Part shown: one piece after another, positions 42,986-50,286 of the stretch
Layout of the letters: every line of letters begins with the position of its first letter
Numbering within the stretch: position 1 is the first letter of the stretch
Origin: Deinococcales bacterium
GTDB taxonomy: Bacteria > Deinococcota > Deinococci > Deinococcales > JAAFIG01
DNA length: 50,286 nucleotides
Direction of reading: 5' to 3'
NCBI GenBank assembly: GCA_013298595.1
Contig: JAAFIG010000012.1
Span: forward strand, 1 to 50,286
The notes under the pieces: generated by a model
Database searches by the model: none
Seen by the model: the letters and a program-made list of their open reading frames with translations, nothing else
Told to the model about the DNA's origin: nothing
Made by a program: the position numbers and the translations under genes

Positions 42986-43657
42986 ATGAAAACACTGGAA
43001 AATCGTAATCAACAACTCGGATGGGTTTTACTCGGCGTAGCTGGCATCATTTTACTTGGTGCAATCAACAGTGCAGTCACTGGTTTTTTCTGGGTTGGCG
43101 CAATCGCCGCCGGATTCTTATGGGCATACAAACAAACAAAACAGCCAGGTTTAGCCGTACCGGGCAGCATCATGGCAGGTATTTCTGTAGGCATTTTACT
43201 CGAGGGTTTACTCCCATTTGATGGTATTTTCTTAGCGGGTCTTGCAGGTGGATTTTGGTTGCTACGTAACCTCGAGCCACGCCGTCACGAATGGGCAATT
43301 TACCCAGCTTGGATTCTGTCTGCCATTGCAGGTTTAGTGGTTATCTCAGAAAATTCTTGGGTGGTCGCACTGACGTTAGTCGCAGCAGGTATCTACTTAC
43401 TGAACCGCAAAAACACCAGTCAAACCATTACCGTGGCAGCTAACGAAGCACCACAACCAACCAAACTCGAGCGCTTAATGCAATGGCGTGCCGAAACAGC
43501 CGCTGCAATGGGGCTTCCAGAACCAGAAATTCTTCGTGGTGAACAACTCGAGCGCTTGGCTAAAATGACTCCCGAAAATGTTGATGCAATGTTTGGTGTT
43601 TTAGATGCAGCCCAAATCGAACGCTATGGAAAATCACTGTTAAGTGTGTTGAGCTAA
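42986..43657 (+). CDS. Membrane protein with C-terminal HRDC domain
   Basis: 223 residues. Five to six membrane helices occupy residues 10-140. The cytoplasmic tail (about 158-223) reads LERLMQWRAETAAAMGLPEPEILRGEQLERLAKMTPENVDAMFGVLDAAQIERYGKSLLSVL, given here only as its key features: L-x2-WR start, P-x3-IL, L-x2-LA, P, and a final RYG-x-x-LL. These are the HRDC helical-bundle hallmarks seen in RecQ and RNase D. GAGGAGG lies 7 nt before the ATG. A membrane-anchored HRDC domain is unusual; a nucleic-acid- or protein-binding tail is inferred. Confidence 0.75.
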   Translation: MKTLENRNQQLGWVLLGVAGIILLGAINSAVTGFFWVGAIAAGFLWAYKQTKQPGLAVPGSIMAGISVGILLEGLLPFDGIFLAGLAGGFWLLRNLEPRRHEWAIYPAWILSAIAGLVVISENSWVVALTLVAAGIYLLNRKNTSQTITVAANEAPQPTKLERLMQWRAETAAAMGLPEPEILRGEQLERLAKMTPENVDAMFGVLDAAQIERYGKSLLSVLS

Positions 43658-43674
43658 ACGTAAAACGTAGTGGT

Positions 43675-43705
43675 AAAAGGTTAAAGCAAAATGCTTTAGC
43701 CTTTT
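43675..43705. terminator. Bidirectional terminator
   Basis: AAAAGGTTAAAGCA (675-688) pairs over 14 bp (one G-T) with TGCTTTAGCCTTTT (692-705), and A and T runs flank both sides. It overlaps the stop of the full-length regulator frame at 43704. Confidence 0.85.
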
Positions 43706-44420
43706 ATTTTTCCTCGAGTGGCACTAAGCTTAAACCAATAGCATATGTCTCCAGTGGTTCGGTTGGCTCGAGATGAGCGGCAAAATAATATTTACTCCAA
43801 AGCTGCATTAACTCGAGTTGCAACGTTTTAGCTTGGATTTTTGGGAGTTGGATTTTGCCCCAGAAATTGAGCAGCGCAGGTTCGGTTGGATCGAGTAATT
43901 TTTGCAGAAAATGAAAATCCTACCAGTCTTTTCGAGGCGTAAAACTGATATGGGTAAAACCACTAGGGTCGCGGAATAAACGGGTTCCCCACTCGAGCGG
44001 ATTGCGCTGCGCTAACAGATGCTCGAAAGCTTGAAGCATCTGGCTTTGCAATGGACGCAATTCTTGTTCGATTAAGTCAGCATAACCAAGGGCTTTTGTA
44101 TGAATAAAAGGCACAAAGTAATCTTCGGCTGTAGCTTGGTAGTACTTGATGGCTTTACCACCTCGAGCTTCGGAATACGCAACCTCGAGAAACCCCGATT
44201 CAAGCAGTTTTTGCACATAGTTAAAAGTGCGTTTTACCGTTTGCGAACTGGCTTTGGCAGCAGCTTTAATAGTATTAGGATTTTGCATAAAAAACCGAAT
44301 TAAATTTCGGTACTTGTTGTTGTGCAATAAAGCAATCTGTTCTGGATGCTCGAGAATCATAGATCGAGCAGACATCTCGGTGAGACTTGGAATCAGGGTT
44401 TGGCTCATGGTTTGTATCAT
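43704..44420 (-). pseudogene. Paralogous regulator with in-frame amber stop
   Basis: The frame from ATG 44420 encodes 166 residues up to FTPRKDW, then TAG at 43922-43920, then continues in the same frame for 71 residues to TAA at 43704. Both parts align with the regulator at 42249: KTRRGRSIKHYKSTA/EARGGKAIKYYQATA, FFVPFVATK/YFVPFIHTK, HIDLSPRG/HISFTPRK and, after the TAG, FDF/-DF and LQLEMLELL/LQLELMQLW. The stop replaces a residue aligned with Phe. The N-terminal helix-turn-helix (IKAAAKASSQTVKRTFNYVQKLLESGFL) is intact, so a truncated protein could still bind DNA. TAGCTT 7 nt upstream supports the start. Confidence 0.8.
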
Positions 44421-44426
44421 GACAGA

Positions 44427-44466
44427 AAAGCTATTCAGCTATTGACCTATAAACCTGAATAGCTTT
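44427..44466. promoter_or_regulatory. Divergent operator of hydrolase and regulator
   Basis: AAAGCTATTCAG (427-438) and CTGAATAGCTTT (455-466) form a perfect 12-bp inverted repeat with a 16-bp spacer. TAGCTT in the left arm (minus strand, 44433-44428) is the -10 of the regulator. For the hydrolase, TTGACC (44442-44447) with TTTAAA (44464-44469) is a plausible promoter. Confidence 0.7.
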
Positions 44467-44483
44467 AAACCCACAATAAAACC

Positions 44484-45716
44484 ATGAAAAGAATTTTGAT
44501 TGGCATTGGCGCATTTATTCTAAGCGCAGTTATTTTATTAGGCGTTACCAGTATTTTCTTCCCACCAGTACTCGAGAAACCAGCATTAACAGGCAAGTAT
44601 ATTGTTGGCTTTTTAGAAACCACCATCACCGACCCAAGCCGCACCATGCAGCAAAACCAGCCTCGAGTGATTAGCTTGGACGTTTGGTATCCTGCCAGTG
44701 GCATCAGCAACAAACTCGAGCCGTATGACACAGCAACCTTACGAAGCTTATTACAAAAAATTCAGAATATCCCAAACATCGGTGGCGATACCCCTTCACG
44801 TAGTTACCGCGATGCCCCAGCATTAAAAGGTAAACACAAAGTGATTCTCTTCAATCACGGTTTTGCATCGTTTACAAAACAAAACTTTAGTAACATGGAA
44901 GAAATGGCAGGTCACGGGTACATAGTTATTTCAATTGGACATCCCGAGGATTCTTTAGTAGCTCGAGATGTAGATGGTGCAATAATCGAACTCAATACCG
45001 AAAGCACAGTCTATCAGCAGCTCAAAGCCATCGAGAAGCGCTCGCAAATATCAATCAAGCAACTTGAGGGCTTACTAACCACGCAACGCCATACAAGCAC
45101 CCTCGAGCAGCACAAAACAGCCAGCCGTGCACTTCGTCAGCACGAACAATATGCAGCCTTAGCACCACAACTCGAGACGTGGGTAACAGATACGCGCTTT
45201 GTGATGCAGAGTTTACAAAAAGGTATCAACGCTTTGCCTTTTGCTGATGCCAATTGGGTAGTGATCAGCGGGCATTCGCTTGGCGGCATGGTTGCCCTCG
45301 AGATTGGACAAACCAGCAGTGCAGGATTGCGTGGCATTATCAGTTTAGATGCACCTTGGATTGGCACAACACTCGCTGTACCAGCCTTAGTCATGGTATC
45401 AACAGAATTTACAGTGGGAGGTTCAGATTTATCCTTGCATGGCACATTCGATCAACCATTACGCTCTGGAAAAGGAGCATATCTACTCGAGCCAAAAGGA
45501 GCAGCCCATATGAACTTCACAGACTTAAATTATGTGCCAGTTATCAAGCTCTTCTCCCCTATTCTGGGCAGCATTGATGGTAAACGCATGGGAAATATTC
45601 TCAATACAGCTTTGCTCGAGTATTTAAGGCAACTCGAGCAAAAGCCAGATTTTACAAAGAACTTATTACCAACCCAAGATGATGTTCGGCAAGTGGTATT
45701 TGCTGCAAACAAATAG
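44484..45716 (+). CDS. Membrane-anchored alpha/beta hydrolase (PAF-acetylhydrolase-like)
   Basis: 410 residues. One N-terminal hydrophobic helix (about 3-26) anchors or exports it. The hydrolase core has DVWYPAS, VILFNHGF (oxyanion strand), YIVISIGHPEDS, the nucleophile elbow GHSLGG with Ser265, an Asp after ISLDAPW, and a catalytic His in GAAHMNF. This order matches the PAF acetylhydrolase/lipase group. A charged helical insertion (about 165-230) separates the strands. The substrate is unknown, probably an ester. Divergent from a regulator gene that carries an in-frame stop. Confidence 0.85.
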   Translation: MKRILIGIGAFILSAVILLGVTSIFFPPVLEKPALTGKYIVGFLETTITDPSRTMQQNQPRVISLDVWYPASGISNKLEPYDTATLRSLLQKIQNIPNIGGDTPSRSYRDAPALKGKHKVILFNHGFASFTKQNFSNMEEMAGHGYIVISIGHPEDSLVARDVDGAIIELNTESTVYQQLKAIEKRSQISIKQLEGLLTTQRHTSTLEQHKTASRALRQHEQYAALAPQLETWVTDTRFVMQSLQKGINALPFADANWVVISGHSLGGMVALEIGQTSSAGLRGIISLDAPWIGTTLAVPALVMVSTEFTVGGSDLSLHGTFDQPLRSGKGAYLLEPKGAAHMNFTDLNYVPVIKLFSPILGSIDGKRMGNILNTALLEYLRQLEQKPDFTKNLLPTQDDVRQVVFAANK

Positions 45717-45825
45717 TTTTATGCTAATCAAAAAGCTTGAGGCATCTTGATAAGGATAAGCCTTTGGTACACATTACCAATTAGTTATTCTTTAATCGTC
45801 TAGCATAGCGTAAACTTAGTCTACT

Positions 45826-45840
45826 TGAATAAATTATTCA
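45826..45840. promoter_or_regulatory. 15-bp palindrome upstream of wecG-like gene
   Basis: TGAATAA-A-TTATTCA is a perfect palindrome 50 bp before the start at 45891. The gap 45717-45890 contains no gene; TATGGT at 45874-45879 may be the -10. Confidence 0.4.
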
Positions 45841-45890
45841 TTATTGTATGACTCTTTGTTTATGCGTCAAAGTTATGGTTGAATTACATT

Positions 45891-46601
45891 ATGAATGTTC
45901 AACGTGTCGAATTTCTTGGCTTACCTGTTGATTTAATTTCGCTCGAGCAAACACTTGAATTGCTAAGCACTTGGGCTTCGGATGCTACCTCGAGAAAAAC
46001 AGTAGTGACAACCAATCCAGAATTTATTGTGCAGTGCCAGTCGGATAAAATTTTTGCTTCAGATATTCGTCGTGCCAGTTTAATTACTGCTGATGGTATT
46101 GGTGTGGTGCTGGCTGGGAAAAAATTTGGTTTTGCCATACCTCGAGCCACTGGTGTGGATATTGCTAAGGGTTTAATGCAAAAAAATGGCTCGGGTTTAC
46201 GAGTATTTTTTCTGGGTGCTAAACCTGGTGTCGCCCAAAAAGCTGCTGAGCTGTGCCAACGCGATTTTGGTATTGAAATTGCGGGCGTACAAGATGGGTA
46301 CTTTAAGCCTGAAGAAGAAATAGAAATTGCTAAACGCATCCTCGAGTCTGACACGCATTTACTTTTAACGGGTTTAGGCGGTGGCAAACAAGAGCGTTTT
46401 AATCAAGCTCACCTCGCCGCTCGAGTCAGTGTTGGTTGTGGTGGTGCGATAGATGTCTTGGCTGGTGAGGCACCACTGGCTCCGCAATGGATTCGTAATA
46501 TTGGTTTTGAGTGGTTGTGGCGGATTGTAAAGTTTCAACGCTGGCAACGTGGTTTGCGCTTGGTTGAATTTGCGATTTTAACCCTGAGTAAGTCAAAATA
46601 A
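45891..46601 (+). CDS. WecG/TagA/CpsF-family glycosyltransferase
   Basis: 236 residues. This family transfers N-acetylmannosamine(-uronic acid) or related sugars onto lipid-linked intermediates for surface polysaccharide. Motifs: VVTTNPEFIVQ, ITADGIGVVLAGKKFG (catalytic Asp region), RATGVDIAKGL, LRVFFLGAKPGVAQKAAEL, VGCGGAIDVLAGEAPLAPQWIRNIGFEWLWRI. The protein ends with a basic amphipathic segment, typical of membrane association. The ATG at 45891 is preferred to the TTG four codons upstream. No other polysaccharide genes are visible in the window. Confidence 0.92.
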   Translation: MNVQRVEFLGLPVDLISLEQTLELLSTWASDATSRKTVVTTNPEFIVQCQSDKIFASDIRRASLITADGIGVVLAGKKFGFAIPRATGVDIAKGLMQKNGSGLRVFFLGAKPGVAQKAAELCQRDFGIEIAGVQDGYFKPEEEIEIAKRILESDTHLLLTGLGGGKQERFNQAHLAARVSVGCGGAIDVLAGEAPLAPQWIRNIGFEWLWRIVKFQRWQRGLRLVEFAILTLSKSK

Positions 46602-46604
46602 TAG

Positions 46605-46635
46605 AAAAACCCCCTCGAGATTCGAGGGGGTTTTT
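46605..46635. terminator. Bidirectional terminator
   Basis: AAAAACCCCCTCGA (605-618) pairs perfectly with TCGAGGGGGTTTTT (622-635), serving the two convergent genes. CTCGAG forms the tip. Confidence 0.95.
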
Positions 46636-46652
46636 GTTGCTGTTAAGAGCGT

Positions 46653-49600
46653 TTAGCGCCAACCAAATGTGCGTTCGTCAAGTTTCCAGTCTATGCGGAA
46701 GTACAAGCCTGGTCGGAAGGTGTTACCGATGGCGTTGTTCAGTCCAACAAAGTTGTAACCAACTGTGAACAGCAAGTTATCTACCAATCGGAAGCTGCCC
46801 TCTAAGCCGAAGGCTCCGCCGAATTGACCTGTGCTTGGTTGGAAGTTGATTGCACCTTGGGCACCAAAGGCGAGTGTGTCCGAGACAAAGTAAGTAAAGC
46901 CGCCGCTGAGTTGCATGGTGAATGCACCAGCTGTGAATGGTAAGCGGTATGCAATGCCGCTGCGGGCAAAGAGGTTCTCGTTGGCTTGGTATCCAAATTG
47001 GAATTCACCTTCGATAATATCTGTTGCACTCGAGCCTGTACCCCTGTAAAGACCGAACTTAGCAGTGTTGTTGCTGAGGATTGTCCAGTTATCACCACGG
47101 TAAGCCAAGGCAATGCTGAAAGTACCACCATCGGCAAAAGTTGCGCCTGGGTTGCTCCAGATGCTTGGGTCTGTGGCGTATTCAATTTGTGGGCTGATGA
47201 CAAATTGTTCGCTAAGTTGGGCAATCGCACCGATGGTGTAAACCTGTTTCACACCCGATGGCAAGAAGCTATATTGAGCGCGAGCATTGATCTTGGTTGT
47301 TGTATCGCTGTACAAGGCACCAAGGGCAACACCACCACGTGGTTCGCTGGCATTTGGGGTCAGGTTAGCATCGGCAGCCAGTTGCACACTGAATGTATCT
47401 GACAATGGGATGCTGGTAGCAAGTCCAACTCGAGCACGTCCTGCATCGCCATTGACGGTGTTGAGGTCGTAGGTCGCAAAGACATTGGTTTGTCCGAAAG
47501 CATTTGGTGCAATACTTTGATTACCAAACAGGTTACGGAGCAATTCGCTGTTGCTGAATGCACCTTGAACACCAAAGCTGATTTGTTGGCTGATGCCATT
47601 GTATTCGTAGGTCAGTTTATCTGAGAGTAAAACACTGAAAGCACTTGAGAGTGGTACCTCGAGACGAACTGTGGTGCTGCCGTATGTGGTTGCATCGCCA
47701 ATTACTGGGACTTGTTGTAATAAGCCTAATTTGGCAAAGCCAAGTGAGACATTGGCATTTAATGTTGCCCAGAGTTGATTGCGGTCTGATGGGAAGCTGT
47801 ATTGGTATGCCAAGCCGATACCTGCGGTGAAACCACCACCGAAGTCGTTGCGAACTTGGGCGCTGATACCTGTACCACCGCTGCCATTGGCATAGCTTTG
47901 GGTGTGGTTAAGGTTAGCTTCAAAGGCAAAGCCACTACCAAGCACTAAGCCAGCAGTCAGGCTGCGTCCAGAGATATCCGAGAAGCTGCTTGGATCTATG
48001 AATCCTGGTTGACGGTCTTGTAAAGCTGCACGGAATTGGAAGTCTCCTGAGGTAAAGCTAGTGCTGGCAGCTAAGCCAAAGGCTTGATTACCAAAGACAC
48101 CAGACAAGGCACCTTCAACACCTAATTGGAAGCCACCACTGCGGATACCAACACCTGCACCAAACAAGATGCCTGAGTTACCACCAAAAGAACCATTTTG
48201 GTATTGCAATGCGGTGGCAGTGAAGTTAAAGCCATCGTTGCCAAGGGTAGCTTGTGCACCTGCACGCAAGTCTCGAGCGACTGCGCCTGTGGCGTAATCC
48301 ACTTCGATACAGTTGATGTTGCCATTTGCGTCGGTGCTAGTGATTCCTTGGTTGAGACGCAAGATACCAACTTCGTAACGGATGTTGTAATCAATGCCTC
48401 GAGTTAAGTTGACTCGGCGCAATTCGGTTTTTGGTACGCCAGCAAGGCATGGGTCTGTGGTGACGGCTGGATCGTTTGGTGCACGGTTCAAACGGTAAGT
48501 GACAACCATGACACGTTCGGTATCTCGGTTGATACCTTGTGGCAAGAAGTACGTATCGGTTGAATCGGCTTGTTTACGGAAACGTGGTTGGTTAGCAGTT
48601 GGTGCATCAGCGATGAAGGTGTTGACTTGTACACCACCTCCACGCACAAGGGCTTGTAAGCCGTTGTAGTTTGCACCGTAGCTCGAGAGCACACCTGTAA
48701 AGCCTGGGCTGAAACGTCCAAATTGGGCAAAGCTTTCACCGCTTTCGACACGTAAGAAAATACCTTCATCGGAGCGGATGTCGCTACCAAGTTGGCTTGA
48801 GTCGCCTTTGAGTGGGAAGCGTTCAAATGGGTTAGCTGGTGGCAAGAGGTTGCCGCTGAGTCGGAATTGGTCCACGCTACGGGTTGGGTCGTAATCGGCT
48901 TGCCAGTTAATACCAAGTGTGACGTTGATATTTGGTAACACTGCACCACGTAAGAAGAGGCGTAAGCCACCATCTGCGGTGAAGTTACCCGTATCAAGGT
49001 TGAATTGTCCGCCAACACTGAGTAAGCCAACGCCAACCACTGGACGGTCTACAGCGGTGGTATTGGTGCTGTTAGGTTGCAACGGGGTTGGGTTATTCGC
49101 CGTTAATCCATTGCTGGTGACACGGAAGTTTTGGGTCGAGGAGATATTGCCGTTATCGTTACTGATACGAGCTTCAACACGAACTTCAGTAATTGGGTTG
49201 AAGTTTTGTTGTGAAGCCGAATTCGAGAGGTTCTGTAAACGCACGCGTCCAACACCGTTCTCGAGACGGACTTGGTAACCAGGAATGCTAGGAGCTGCAT
49301 CTGGGTCGAGCATATCTACACTGGACTCGAGGGTGGCGTACATATCGCTGGCTGGTAATCCGTCGGCATCGAAGGCTTCAACAATGATGCTTGGGTTGTC
49401 AATGCTATCGGTGGTTGGGTTTTCGACGCGCACACGTACACTGCGGGCTTGTCCGCCTTGTGGACGGGCATCCGTGTTGGTGGTTGCACCTGCAAATGGT
49501 ACGGCTTGTCCAAGTAACTCGAGGATATTGGCATCGCCTTGTAAGACAACTAGGTCGCCTGTACCAATGATTTTGCCAAGGGCACTATCTGGTGCGATAC

Positions 49601-50286
49601 GTACACCACTTAAACCATTCGCTGAACGGCTTGGGATGGCTGCGACAACGGCAACTCGGTCTTGTGGCATGTTTAATGCACCAGTGTGGGCTAAGCGATA
49701 ACTGATACCGTAAACTGCCATATTATTGACAGCTGGCACAATCCAGAATAAGCGGTCGCCAGCAACAAATGGATCGTTGATATCTGTACCCTCAGAATTG
49801 GTTGGGGTGTTGACATCAAAGGTTGGGGTGGTAACTAAACGGCTCGAGCCTGCAATATACGTCGAGCCTTCAGGAATCCGATCCGAAAGAATCAGCGTTG
49901 TGCCTGACAATGGAATTTGCGCTAATTTAGCCAGCAAAATCACTTGGCTTTCACGGCGTTGAGCAGGTAAGACAGTTGGACGCACAGTTACCGAAGTTGC
50001 ATCGGTGACATTACAATCTGGCTCGAGGCTACCAGTGATGGTGGCATCATTGACTGGTCGAACAGCACGGACTGGGATAGTCAGCACCAAATCACTACCA
50101 GTTTTGATTGTGCCACTCGAGGTTAATTCACCTGTAGTGGAAAGTTCCGTTGGTAACTGCACACGAATTGTAGCTGCAACTGGGTAAGGGAAATCGGTTG
50201 AAGCTGTGGCTGTGACAGTGCTGGTTTCGCCTACGGCAAGATTGAGTGCATCTGGGGTCAGGTCAAGGCTGAGGTCTACGGCGTAC
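46653..50286 (-). CDS. Large outer-membrane protein, N terminus outside window
   Basis: At least 1,210 residues; the frame is open to the window end, so the apparent GTG start at 50162 is not the true one. The visible N-terminal part has DUF11-like beta domains (LAVGETSTVTATASTDFP; LILSDRIPEGSTYIAGSSRL), then an Ig-like segment, then RVNLTRGIDYNIRYEVGILRLNQ, then about 550 residues of alternating amphipathic strands rich in Gly/Phe (FQFRAALQDRQPG, FAFEANLNHTQSY, LFARSGIAYRL) ending FGWR, typical of an outer-membrane beta barrel. Similar large proteins are encoded in Deinococcota. Possible porin or secretion/anchoring role; not assigned. Confidence 0.85.
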   Translation of the reverse strand, partial: YAVDLSLDLTPDALNLAVGETSTVTATASTDFPYPVAATIRVQLPTELSTTGELTSSGTIKTGSDLVLTIPVRAVRPVNDATITGSLEPDCNVTDATSVTVRPTVLPAQRRESQVILLAKLAQIPLSGTTLILSDRIPEGSTYIAGSSRLVTTPTFDVNTPTNSEGTDINDPFVAGDRLFWIVPAVNNMAVYGISYRLAHTGALNMPQDRVAVVAAIPSRSANGLSGVRIAPDSALGKIIGTGDLVVLQGDANILELLGQAVPFAGATTNTDARPQGGQARSVRVRVENPTTDSIDNPSIIVEAFDADGLPASDMYATLESSVDMLDPDAAPSIPGYQVRLENGVGRVRLQNLSNSASQQNFNPITEVRVEARISNDNGNISSTQNFRVTSNGLTANNPTPLQPNSTNTTAVDRPVVGVGLLSVGGQFNLDTGNFTADGGLRLFLRGAVLPNINVTLGINWQADYDPTRSVDQFRLSGNLLPPANPFERFPLKGDSSQLGSDIRSDEGIFLRVESGESFAQFGRFSPGFTGVLSSYGANYNGLQALVRGGGVQVNTFIADAPTANQPRFRKQADSTDTYFLPQGINRDTERVMVVTYRLNRAPNDPAVTTDPCLAGVPKTELRRVNLTRGIDYNIRYEVGILRLNQGITSTDANGNINCIEVDYATGAVARDLRAGAQATLGNDGFNFTATALQYQNGSFGGNSGILFGAGVGIRSGGFQLGVEGALSGVFGNQAFGLAASTSFTSGDFQFRAALQDRQPGFIDPSSFSDISGRSLTAGLVLGSGFAFEANLNHTQSYANGSGGTGISAQVRNDFGGGFTAGIGLAYQYSFPSDRNQLWATLNANVSLGFAKLGLLQQVPVIGDATTYGSTTVRLEVPLSSAFSVLLSDKLTYEYNGISQQISFGVQGAFSNSELLRNLFGNQSIAPNAFGQTNVFATYDLNTVNGDAGRARVGLATSIPLSDTFSVQLAADANLTPNASEPRGGVALGALYSDTTTKINARAQYSFLPSGVKQVYTIGAIAQLSEQFVISPQIEYATDPSIWSNPGATFADGGTFSIALAYRGDNWTILSNNTAKFGLYRGTGSSATDIIEGEFQFGYQANENLFARSGIAYRLPFTAGAFTMQLSGGFTYFVSDTLAFGAQGAINFQPSTGQFGGAFGLEGSFRLVDNLLFTVGYNFVGLNNAIGNTFRPGLYFRIDWKLDERTFGWR

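Larger units (their letters stand above)
1..50286. repeat. Hyper-abundant CTCGAG palindrome (HIP1-like)
   Basis: The 6-bp palindrome CTCGAG recurs throughout. I counted eight copies in 10001-11000, against roughly 0.2 per kb expected for a base composition near 45-47% GC. It occurs inside genes on both strands and in all reading frames (coding Leu-Glu, Ser-Arg/Ser-Ser or Ala/Thr/Ser-Arg), and also in hairpins and operators. The first copy is at 632-637. It is sparse in 19089-20480 (three copies) and in the aminopeptidase gene (five in 1.75 kb). It resembles in behaviour the HIP1 octamer of cyanobacteria; the function is unknown. Confidence 0.95.

Noticed and set aside
1-50286. tRNA, rRNA, riboswitch or CRISPR array
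   Set aside because: All gaps over about 100 bp were read; none shows a cloverleaf, known riboswitch core or regularly spaced repeats. The dense CTCGAG copies are irregularly spaced and lie within genes.

Overview
The window looks like chromosomal sequence from a Gram-negative-type (two-membrane) bacterium of moderate GC, most probably a low-GC member of Deinococcota (Deinococcus-Thermus). The grounds are a Thermus-type 7Fe ferredoxin, monofunctional proline dehydrogenase and P5C dehydrogenase as separate Thermus-like proteins, a TamB-like giant plus a large outer-membrane barrel protein, several lipoproteins, and many genes whose start codon lies 6-7 nt after a TANNNT -10 box (leaderless transcription, common in Deinococcus). 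The phylum is inferred from protein resemblance only. No rRNA, tRNA, CRISPR array or recognisable insertion sequence was found. The most striking whole-window property is the extreme abundance of the palindrome CTCGAG, about eight per kb where counted, inside genes on both strands and in terminators and operators.

Layout. 1-338: tail of an unidentified gene and repeats. 339-12884 (-): a 4,181-residue TamB-like envelope protein. 13070-16187 (+): SIMPL protein, then an OmpR-type response regulator and its histidine kinase. 16453-22059 (+): a proline catabolism locus (GntR regulator, proline dehydrogenase, P5C dehydrogenase) split by a YhcG-type nuclease gene and three overlapping genes for small PH-like/membrane proteins, one frameshifted. 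22138-28712: LEA-type lipoprotein and secreted partner, lipoprotein GDPD, methyltransferase, Crp-like regulator, ferredoxin, M1 aminopeptidase, and an AroE-like protein. 28747-30333 (+): Ig-repeat lipoprotein. 30384-33956 (-): phosphonate/phosphite-type ABC importer (phnD-phnC-phnE) whose permease carries a very long N-terminal extension.

34101-36080 (-): a cysteine-poor redoxin with a 56-residue membrane protein, and a branched-chain amino acid type binding protein. 36148-39828: truB (+), a GAF/HD-GYP signalling protein (-), and a BCS1-like AAA ATPase (-). 40189-45716: a second SIMPL protein, then two paralogous regulators each divergent from an enzyme (cytochrome P450; alpha/beta hydrolase) across a long perfect inverted repeat, with a membrane protein bearing a C-terminal HRDC domain between them. 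45891-46601 (+): WecG/TagA glycosyltransferase. 46653 to the window end (-): large outer-membrane protein, truncated by the window edge.

Genes are tightly packed: ATGA overlaps within operons and convergent pairs with zero to one base between stops. The first gene of a unit usually has a TANNNT box just before its start, whereas many (not all) internal or UTR-bearing genes carry a Shine-Dalgarno sequence. Two genes are broken in this sequence: the PH-domain gene at 19089 (single-base frameshift) and the regulator at 43704-44420 (in-frame amber stop).
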